Below, in pieces: positions 53,416-61,200 of a stretch of DNA of 64,000 bases. Under the pieces are notes generated by a model, which saw only the letters and a list, made by a program, of their open reading frames with translations, searched no databases and was not told the origin of the DNA. A program made the position numbers and the translations under genes. Every line of letters starts with the position of its first letter. Positions within the stretch are counted from its first letter, which is position 1. Origin of the DNA: Mesorhizobium sp. NZP2298 (GTDB taxonomy: Bacteria; Pseudomonadota; Alphaproteobacteria; Rhizobiales; Rhizobiaceae); NCBI RefSeq assembly GCF_013170825.1, contig NZ_CP033365.1, forward strand, positions 1,934,001 to 1,998,000, given 5' to 3'.

Positions 53416-54939
53416 ATGAGCACGCTCGAACAACTCGCCCACGGCTTCTCGGTCGCCTTCACCCCGGTCAATCTTCTGTGGTGCCTGCTCGGCACCACGC
53501 TCGGCACCGCCATCGGCGTGCTGCCAGGCCTGGGGCCGGCGCTCACCATCGCGCTGCTTCTGCCGATCACCTATCAGGTGGCGCCGGAGGCGTCCTTCAT
53601 CCTGTTCGCCGGCATCTATTACGGCGCCATGTATGGCGGCTCGACAACCTCGATCCTGCTCAACACGCCAGGTGAAAGCGCCACCATCGTCACCGCGCTG
53701 GAAGGCAACAAGATGGCGCGGTCCGGCCGTGGCGGTGCCGCACTCGCCACCTCGGCGATCGGCTCCTTCGTCGCCGGTACCCTCGGCACGCTCGGCGTCG
53801 CCTTCCTGGCGCCGGTGGTTGTCAAGTTCGCGCTGGCTTTCGGCCCGGCCGAATATTTCTCGCTGATGGTGCTGGCCTTCATCACGGTTTCGGCCGTGCT
53901 CGGCTCATCCTCGGTGCGCGGACTCACCAGCCTGTTTGCCGGCTTCGTTATCGGCATGATCGGCGTCGACCTGCAGACCGGCCAGCCGCGGTTCACCTTC
54001 GGCACGACAGAACTGCTCGACGGCGTCGACGTCATCATCGCCGCCGTCGGCCTGTTCGCGGTCGGTGAGACGCTCTATATGGCCTCGCGCCGCTATGCCG
54101 GAAAGGACGAGATCGTGCCGCTGAAAGGGTCGCTCTACATGACCGCGGCCGAATGGGGCCGCTCATGGAAGGCTTGGCTGCGCGGTGCGGCGATCGGCTT
54201 CCCGATCGGCGCCATGCCGGCCGGCGGCGCCGAAATCCCGACCTTTCTGTCCTATGCCATCGAAAAGAAACTGTCGAAGCACAAGGAGGAGTTCGGCACG
54301 GTCGGTGCCATCGAGGGCGTCGCCGGTCCCGAGGCCGCCAACAACGCGTCCGCCGCCGGCGTGCTGGTGCCGATGCTGACGCTTGGCCTGCCTACCTCGG
54401 CAACGGCCGCGATCATGCTGTCGGCCTTCCAGAGCTACGGCATCAACCCGGGGCCGCTGCTTTTGACGACGCAGGCCAATTTGGTCTGGGGCCTGATCGC
54501 CAGCCTGTTCATCGCCAACGTCATCCTCGTCATCCTCAATTTGCCGTTGATCGGGCTGTGGGTGCGGCTGCTGAAGATCCCGGCGCCGCAGCTTTATGCC
54601 GGCATACTGGTGTTCGCGACCGTGGGCACTTACGGCATTTCGCAATCGCCCATCGATCTCGTCATCCTCTATTTGCTGGGGGCGGCGGGCTTCCTGATGC
54701 GGCGTTTCGATTTCCCGACCGCGCCGGTCATCATCGGCATGATCCTGGGGCCGCTCGCCGAAACCCAGTTCCGCCGGGCAATGACCATCTCTAATGGCGA
54801 CTGGTCGGTGTTCTACAAGCATCCGCTGTCGCTGACGCTGCTGACGCTCGCCTTCATCGGCCTGGTCGGACCGCATATCTGGGCCTTCATCGAGCATCGC
54901 CGTCGGCGTGGTCCAGAGCACGTGCCGGGCGATGCCTGA
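53416..54939 (+). CDS. Tripartite tricarboxylate transporter large membrane subunit (TctA)
   Basis: 507-residue permease with about twelve helices. The signature [20 protein letters not shown] near residue 33, [15 protein letters not shown] and the central [15 protein letters not shown] and [18 protein letters not shown] repeats identify TctA. With TctB it forms the proton/sodium-driven importer fed by TctC. ATG 53416 follows GAGGCC; the frame is open earlier inside tctB. Confidence 0.94.
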   Translation: MSTLEQLAHGFSVAFTPVNLLWCLLGTTLGTAIGVLPGLGPALTIALLLPITYQVAPEASFILFAGIYYGAMYGGSTTSILLNTPGESATIVTALEGNKMARSGRGGAALATSAIGSFVAGTLGTLGVAFLAPVVVKFALAFGPAEYFSLMVLAFITVSAVLGSSSVRGLTSLFAGFVIGMIGVDLQTGQPRFTFGTTELLDGVDVIIAAVGLFAVGETLYMASRRYAGKDEIVPLKGSLYMTAAEWGRSWKAWLRGAAIGFPIGAMPAGGAEIPTFLSYAIEKKLSKHKEEFGTVGAIEGVAGPEAANNASAAGVLVPMLTLGLPTSATAAIMLSAFQSYGINPGPLLLTTQANLVWGLIASLFIANVILVILNLPLIGLWVRLLKIPAPQLYAGILVFATVGTYGISQSPIDLVILYLLGAAGFLMRRFDFPTAPVIIGMILGPLAETQFRRAMTISNGDWSVFYKHPLSLTLLTLAFIGLVGPHIWAFIEHRRRRGPEHVPGDA

Positions 54940-54954
54940 CCGATTTGAGAAGAT

Positions 54955-56139
54955 ATGACTGACCTGCTTTCCGGTATCCGCGTCCTCGACCTGACCAATG
55001 TTCTGGCTGGGCCTTATTGTGCCTATCAGCTGGCGCTGCTGGGGGCCGACGTGATCAAGGTCGAGGGGCCGCAAGGCGGCGACCTGGCGCGCCAGCTCGG
55101 CGGTTCGCCAAGGCTCAACCAAGCCGGCATGGGCGCCTCGTTCCTGGCTCAGAACGCCGGCAAACGATCCGTCATGCTCGATCTGAAGACAGAAGCCGAT
55201 CGTGAACGCTTCCTCGACCTTGTCGCCAGTGCGGACGCGCTGGTGGAGAATTTCCGCCCCGGCGTGATGGATCGGCTCGGCCTTGGCTACGAAGCGCTGA
55301 AGGCGGTCCGCCCCGGCCTTGTCTATTGCGCGATATCGGGTTTCGGCCAGACCGGTCCGATGCGCGACAATCCCGCCTATGACCAGATCATCCAGGGCCT
55401 GTCAGGCATCATGAGCATCACCGGCACGCCCGAAACAGCGCCGCTGCGTGTCGGCTATCCCGTCGCCGATACGCTGGGCGGGCTGGCCGGTGCGTTCGCG
55501 ATTGCATCGGCGCTGGTCAAGCAGAAGACCTCAGGCGAGGGTGCCTTCCTCGACGTCTCAATGCTCGAATGCACGCTTTCCGCACTCGGCTGGCCGGTGT
55601 CGAACTATCTGACGGCCGGGGTCGATCCCAAGCCGATGGGCAATGAGAACATGACGGCAGCACCCTCCGGCGCCTTCCGAACCGGCGACGGGCTGCTCAA
55701 CATCGCCGCCAACAAGCAGGAGCAGTTCGTAACGCTTTGCCGGCTGATCGGGCGACCAGAGCTGGCCTTGGACCCACGCTTTGCCGAGCGCGAGACACGC
55801 AAGCGCAACCGTGCGGCGCTGAAAGTCGAGATCGACGAGGCCCTGGCAGGCGCGTCGGCGGCGGCCTGGGAAGAGACGCTCAATCATGCGGGCGTCCCGG
55901 CGGGCAGGGTGCTGACGATCCCGCAAGTGCTGGGCGAACCGCAAGTACTGGAACGGCAGGTGACTGCGAATTTTAACGATGTCGCCGGGATGGACAGACC
56001 GCTGACCGTTCTGCGCGGCGGCTTCATGGTCGATGGCAAGGCGCCATTGCCGACAAAGCCGCCACCGGTGCTCGGGGAGCATATGGACGAGGTTTTCGCC
56101 CACCTGCCGCCGCGTGCCAAGGCAAAGGCACGGGCATGA
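54955..56139 (+). CDS. CaiB/BaiF-type (family III) CoA-transferase
   Basis: 394-residue CoA-transferase. Start SGIRVLDLTNVLAGPYCAYQL, followed by DVIKVEGPQGGD and the catalytic Asp (D143) in RDNPAYDQIIQGLSG, are hallmarks. Family III enzymes move CoA between acids through an aspartyl-CoA intermediate. Position 15 bp after tctA and overlap (ATGA) with a citryl-CoA lyase gene suggest it activates the imported acid to its CoA ester. Donor CoA (acetyl- or succinyl-CoA) unknown. Confidence 0.93.
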   Translation: MTDLLSGIRVLDLTNVLAGPYCAYQLALLGADVIKVEGPQGGDLARQLGGSPRLNQAGMGASFLAQNAGKRSVMLDLKTEADRERFLDLVASADALVENFRPGVMDRLGLGYEALKAVRPGLVYCAISGFGQTGPMRDNPAYDQIIQGLSGIMSITGTPETAPLRVGYPVADTLGGLAGAFAIASALVKQKTSGEGAFLDVSMLECTLSALGWPVSNYLTAGVDPKPMGNENMTAAPSGAFRTGDGLLNIAANKQEQFVTLCRLIGRPELALDPRFAERETRKRNRAALKVEIDEALAGASAAAWEETLNHAGVPAGRVLTIPQVLGEPQVLERQVTANFNDVAGMDRPLTVLRGGFMVDGKAPLPTKPPPVLGEHMDEVFAHLPPRAKAKARA

Positions 56140-56987
56140 GCAGTTCCGGGAAGAAGTCAGGCCGTGAACGCGGCGAGGAATGGTGGCAGACCGGCATCAT
56201 CGAGATGAGCCCCGGCGTCATTCGGCTGCGCGGCTATGAAATCCAGGACCTGATCGGTCGCGCCAACTTCCCTGCGATGATCTGGCTGATGTTGCGTGGT
56301 GAACTGCCCAGCGAGGACCAGGCAGCCTTGCTCGGCATTGCGCTGGGGGCGGCCGTCGATCATGGGCCGCAGGCGCCGTCGATTGCCATTGCCCGCATGG
56401 CCGCCACCTGCGGCGTCGGCATCAACAGCGCCATGGCTTCGGCCATCAATGTGCTCGGGGACGTGCATGGCGGCGCGGGCGAACAGGCGCTGTCCTTCTA
56501 CGGCGATATCGCCGTGGCGATCGATGGCGGGACGGTGCTGGATGAGGCGGTCTCGGTAAGGGTCGACCGGTTCTTCGCCGAGGAAAGAAGGTATGTGCCA
56601 GGGCTTGGCCACCGCTTTCACCCGGTCGATCCGCGCGCACCGCGGCTGCTGGAACTGACTCGCGAATTTGCCGGGCGTGGCGTCATCAATGGACGGTTCG
56701 CCGACATCGCCGAGGCTGTTGAGGCGGAGGTCGCGCGGCGCAAGGGGAAAAAAATCCCGCTCAATATCGATGGCGCAACGGCTGTTATCTATGGCGAGCT
56801 CGGCTTCCCGCCGCCGCTGACGCGGGGACTCTTCGTGCTGTCGCGTTCTGTCGGCATTCTTGCGCATACCTGGGAACAGTCGCAGCAGAGCGAGCGCAAC
56901 AAGGGGCCGCTGCCGCGCGAATGGCTGTGGGCTTATACTGGAACACCACTGCGGCCGTTTCCGGGAGACGGCGAGGCCGGCGGGTGA
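56136..56987 (+). CDS. Citryl-CoA lyase-like enzyme (citrate synthase fold)
   Basis: 283-residue member of the citrate synthase superfamily, shorter than citrate synthase (~430) and similar in size to citryl-CoA lyases. The three catalytic positions appear conserved: H111 in GDVHGGAGEQALSFY, H159 in YVPGLGHRFHPVDPR and D212 in LNIDGATAVIYGELG. Predicted to split citryl-CoA or a similar 3-hydroxy-3-carboxyacyl-CoA into acetyl-CoA and a 2-oxoacid. Overlaps the CoA-transferase gene by four bases. Condensing direction or another substrate cannot be excluded. Confidence 0.87.
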   Translation: MSSSGKKSGRERGEEWWQTGIIEMSPGVIRLRGYEIQDLIGRANFPAMIWLMLRGELPSEDQAALLGIALGAAVDHGPQAPSIAIARMAATCGVGINSAMASAINVLGDVHGGAGEQALSFYGDIAVAIDGGTVLDEAVSVRVDRFFAEERRYVPGLGHRFHPVDPRAPRLLELTREFAGRGVINGRFADIAEAVEAEVARRKGKKIPLNIDGATAVIYGELGFPPPLTRGLFVLSRSVGILAHTWEQSQQSERNKGPLPREWLWAYTGTPLRPFPGDGEAGG

Positions 56988-56990
56988 AGC

Positions 56991-57467
56991 CTATGCCCGG
57001 CCGGCCGACGCAGGCATGGGAAGCTTCAAGGTCTCCACCAGCGTCGCCAGGTCAGGCTCGTCGATCAGTATTGCCGCGTCGGCCGGCGCCAGCCATGCCC
57101 GTTGCCGCCGTTTGGCTTCCTGCCAGTCGGCAAGCTCTTCGGTCACTTCGAGCAGATAGACGATGACGTCGACGCGAATGAAGTTGTTGGCCAGCCGTTT
57201 CCAGTAGGAATAGGTGCCCGCCGGTTCCTTCAACGTCTTGCCGAGCACGCCGGCCTCTTCCATCGCCTCGATGGTGGCTGCCTTGCGGCCACTCTTGCCT
57301 TTCATCGGCCATCCTTTGGGGACGATGAAGCGCTGCGTCGTCCGCGATGTGACCAGCATCACCTCGATGTCGCCGTGCGCGTTCCGCCGAAAGGGGATCG
57401 CCGCGACCTGGCGGATCCGCTCGCCTTTCTTGGCCTTGCGCACGGCCTTTTTCTTGGTGGCTGCCAT
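56991..57467 (-). CDS. NUDIX hydrolase (diphosphoinositol polyphosphate hydrolase-like)
   Basis: 158-residue hydrolase. The N-terminus is Lys/Arg-rich (AATKKKAVRKAKKGER). The substrate loop IVPKGWPMKGKSG precedes a Nudix box that is slightly degenerate (GRKAATIEAMEEAGVLG: the usual Arg before the first Glu is Ile). The PKGWP form is typical of DIPP-like members active on diphosphoinositols, Ap6A or mRNA cap-like substrates. ATG 57467 is preferred to an upstream frame at 57521. Confidence 0.88.
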   Translation of the reverse strand: MAATKKKAVRKAKKGERIRQVAAIPFRRNAHGDIEVMLVTSRTTQRFIVPKGWPMKGKSGRKAATIEAMEEAGVLGKTLKEPAGTYSYWKRLANNFIRVDVIVYLLEVTEELADWQEAKRRQRAWLAPADAAILIDEPDLATLVETLKLPMPASAGRA

Positions 57468-57595
57468 TCGTAACAATCCAGTCGGTGCAGTGCCCCATAG
57501 CGTGACGCGGCGCCTTTGCAAAACCCAAACTGCCGCAGGGGCACTCGAAGGCCCCTATCATGTAAGTCGGCTAATTAAAAGAGTGGTCCCGCCTG

Positions 57596-57934
57596 TCAGC
57601 GGCAGGTGCTCACGGCGGTGTTGCCGATTATCTGCGTCTGGCAGCTCGGCCTGACCTGCGGCACCACCGGCGGCGGCTGCTGGACGATCACGCGGTCCTG
57701 GTCGCGATACTGCTGTTGCTGCTGCTGAAATTGCTGCCGCTGAATCCTGTTTTGCAAGATCTGCAGATCATTCTGCTGGATTAGCGCGTTACTTTTGGCA
57801 GAGGGATTGAGCACCTGCGCGGAGGCGGGCAACCCAAGCCCGGCCAGAACCATCGTAGCCAGCGCTGCCGATGCCAGAATCGACGGTGGCCTACGCGCGG
57901 ACATGCGCCCATTCTGCGAAAAGATCCTATTCAT
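57596..57934 (-). CDS. Small Gln-rich secreted protein of unknown function
   Basis: 112 residues (ATG 57934) or 102 (ATG 57904). A signal peptide (SILASAALATMVLAGLGLPASAQ) precedes a Gln/Arg-rich, probably coiled segment with RQQFQQQQQQYRDQDR, a Pro-rich stretch and a short C-terminal domain with two Cys (PSCQTQIIGNTAVSTC), likely disulfide-bonded. No family recognised; similar small Q-rich exported proteins are common in rhizobia. Confidence 0.7.
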   Translation of the reverse strand: MNRIFSQNGRMSARRPPSILASAALATMVLAGLGLPASAQVLNPSAKSNALIQQNDLQILQNRIQRQQFQQQQQQYRDQDRVIVQQPPPVVPQVRPSCQTQIIGNTAVSTCR

Positions 57935-58272
57935 TCCCAATATATAGGGCGGCCTGTCGGGTGATGCCATGGCCATGCATGGATCTCCCATAAGTCAATC
58001 ATACCGTTGTGCGGTCCGTGACCGCAGATTGCCGTCATATGACGACTATGAAAGGCCGAAGGCTTTGGCCAGTGTCCCTTACGGAAGTTCTCGAATTCAT
58101 CTGGCACAAGTCAATGTAGTCTAATTTAGCCAGAACTCAACAAGTGAGAATGCGGATACGCCGGCCTCGATGCATGGGACTTATTGCAGAATGCCGGCAT
58201 TTTATTGTGTGGGTTGGCGGGGGCACCAAACTCAAGGAGGGATTGAGAGCGCCTGCCTAAAGGGGGAAGTGC
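57935..58272. other. Intergenic region before the giant adhesin gene (338 bp)
   Basis: No gene found. Contains AT-rich stretches (TCAATGTAGTCTAATTTAGCC near 58112-58132) that may hold the promoter of the adhesin and divergent promoter for the Q-rich protein. AGGGGGAAGTGC directly precedes the ATG at 58273. Confidence 0.45.
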
Positions 58273-61200
58273 ATGGCTTTGGTTTCAAAGCGTACTGTTG
58301 CGCGCTGGCCTTTTGGATTGACTGGCGGAGACCCAAACAAGTCGGATCAGACCCGTGAGGCCCCGCCAGAGGGGTTATCCGGGCAGGTGGGCAAACATCC
58401 TGCCGTTCTTAAAAGACGACTTGCCCTCCTGCTCGGCGCGACGGCGCTCGTCGGGCTCGTTTCGATTCATGCTCAGTCCCCGGCCCATGCGCAGCAATTG
58501 TCCATCAATACGGATGGTGCGCGGGGCGATGATGGTGACGACGGGATCGGTACCGCCGACGCCGAGCCCGGCAAATCACCGACCGCGCCGGCCACAGGCA
58601 CGAATAGTGTTGGCCGCACGACCTCCGGCGAGGCCGCTTTCGTGGGCAGCGCCCGGGGTGGGCGCGGCGGAGATGGCGGCTCGGCTGTCCATGCAACTGC
58701 CGTCCCGCCTTTTGTGGAGATCAAAGGCGGTAAAGGCGGCGACGGCGCGAAGGGCGGAACGGTCGATATAACAAACAATGCATCTGGAGCCCTCGAGACA
58801 TCGGGAGATAATGCTCCCGGCATATCGGGTGACGCCAGCGGTGGCGATGGCGGTAACGGTGCATGGGCATTCGCCGTCGCGGTCGGCGGCAAGGGCGGTG
58901 TCGGCGGGCGGGGTGGCGATGGCGGAACGGCGACCGTCACCACCACGATCGAAAGCAACATCATCACGCATGGCAATAATTCGAACGGCATCACCGTCAA
59001 TTCCAGCGGTGGGCGAGGCGGCAATGGCGGCTTGGGCGGTGCGATCGGTGCCGGCAAGGGCGGCAATGGCGGCAATGGCGGCAATGGCGGCGACGCAAAA
59101 GGCGATAATGCCGGCTCCATTTCCACGGATGGGACCTTCTCGAAGGGTATGCTTGTGCGTTCCGCGGGCGGCGTCGCCGGTGATGGCGCAAGTGGTTTCG
59201 GTATCGTCGGCGAGGGCGGCAACGGCGGTGTGCCGACAATCGGCGGCAATGCCGAGGGGATAAATTCGGGGACCATTACCACCCGGGGAGATTTTGCCAG
59301 CGGCATGGTCGTGCAGTCGGTTGGCGGCGGCGGCGGCGATGGCGGTGGCGGCCTCGGTCTGTTCGGAGGGGGTGGCGCGGGTACGGATGGCAATGACGGC
59401 CGGGCGGCAACGGGCACCAATACCGGCAACATCACTACCAGCGGCCTAGGCGCCATTGGCATGCTGGTCGAGTCGGTTGGCGGCGGCGGCGGCGATGGCG
59501 GCGGCGCATTCGGTCTCGTTTCGATCGGTGGCAAGGCAAGTGGCGGCGGCCAGGGCGGTACGGCCACCGGCAATATTGGCGGCGTCATCAAGACCGGCGT
59601 CGATGGAAACGGCGGCGATGGCGCGCATGGCATCCTGATCCAGTCGGTTGGCGGCGGCGGTGGCAATGGCGGCTATGCCATCGGCGTAGCCCCCGCGATC
59701 TCGGTCGCCATCGGCGGCGGTGGCGGCACTGGCGGCAAGGGTGGCGTGGTCAACGTCAACCAAGCCGGCGCCGGTGTGAGCGTCGAAACGAACGGCCGTT
59801 CCGCGAGCGGCATCATCGCACAGTCGGTTGGCGGCGGCGGCGGCAATGGCGGCGGCGCCGTTGCCATCGGCGGATTGGTGGGCGTATCGGTAGGCGGGTC
59901 GGGCAATGCCGCCGGTGACGGCGACAGCGTGAACTATAAAGTTGCGAACGCCAAGGTCACCACGCTCGGGGACGATTCCATTGGCGTGCTCGTGCAGTCG
60001 GTCGGCGGCGGTGGCGGCAATGGCGGTTTTGCGCTTTCCGGCTCTACAGCCGCGGCAGTGAGTGTCGGCGGCAGCGGCGGCGCGGCAGGTAAGGGCGGCG
60101 TCGTCGACGCGACGGTCGGCGGCAGCGTCAACACGTCCGGCGATCGCGCGACAGGCATCGTCGCCCAATCGATCGGCGGCGGCGGCGGCAATGGCGGCTT
60201 TTCCGGCGCCGCTAGCTTCGGCGCCAGTGTGGGTATCGGCGGCAACGGTGCAGGCGGCGGCGATGCCGATACCGTCACGTTGCGCACGGCCGAGGGCGCG
60301 ATGCAATCGATCACCACGGACGGCGCGGATTCAGCTGGCCTGATCGTACAGTCGGTCGGCGGCGGTGGCGGCAATGGCGGTTTTGCCGGCACTTTGTCGG
60401 CGATTGCCGGCTTCGGCATGGGTGGAAAAGGCGGCGCTGCCGGTAAGGGAGTGGCGACGGAAGCCACTTATAACGGTTCGGTCGAGACTTTTCGCGAAAG
60501 GTCGGCCGGTATCATCGTGCAGTCGATCGGCGGCGGTGGCGGTAATGGCGGCGGCCAGTTCGGCCTGAGCGTGAATGCAAGCGTAGGCATCGGTGGTTCA
60601 GGCGCCGGCGGCGGCGAAGCCGGGACGGCAAAATTCTTCTCGACGACAGCACTCAATGTCACGACCCATCAGTCGGATTCGGCTGGCGTCATCGTGCAGT
60701 CGGTGGGCGGCGGCGGCGGCAATGGCGGCTTTTCGTTGAATGGCGCAGGTTTGGTGGCTGCAGTCAGCATTGGCGGCAAGGCTGGCACGGCCAGCGACGC
60801 CAAGGCGGTGACGGTCGGCATCCATTCAGGATTGATTCACACCTTGGGTGACCGCTCCACCGGCATCATCGCCCAGTCGATCGGTGGCGGTGGCGGCAAT
60901 GGCGGCGGCACGGCCTCGGCCGGCCTCGGTGCCAACGTCACCATCGGCGGCAAGGGCGGTGGCGGCGGCGCGGGCTGGACCGTTGATGTCACCAATGGCG
61001 CGACAGTTCACACCGAAGGTGTCCAGTCTCACGGCATCCTGGCGCAGTCGATCGGTGGCGGCGGCGGTTCAGGCGGCTTTGCCGTCTCGATTGGCGGGCC
61101 GTCCTTCTCGCTTGGCGGCGATGGCGCGTCGGGCGGTGGAAGTAAGAAGGTCTATGTCGAAAACACAGGCCAGATCAACACAGACAGGGATATGTCGATC

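Noticed and set aside
58473-59666. Pro-rich minus-strand open frame over the adhesin repeats
   Set aside because: Reverse complement of Gly codons gives Pro/Ala; the pattern is forced by the repeat and has no start region or ribosome site.
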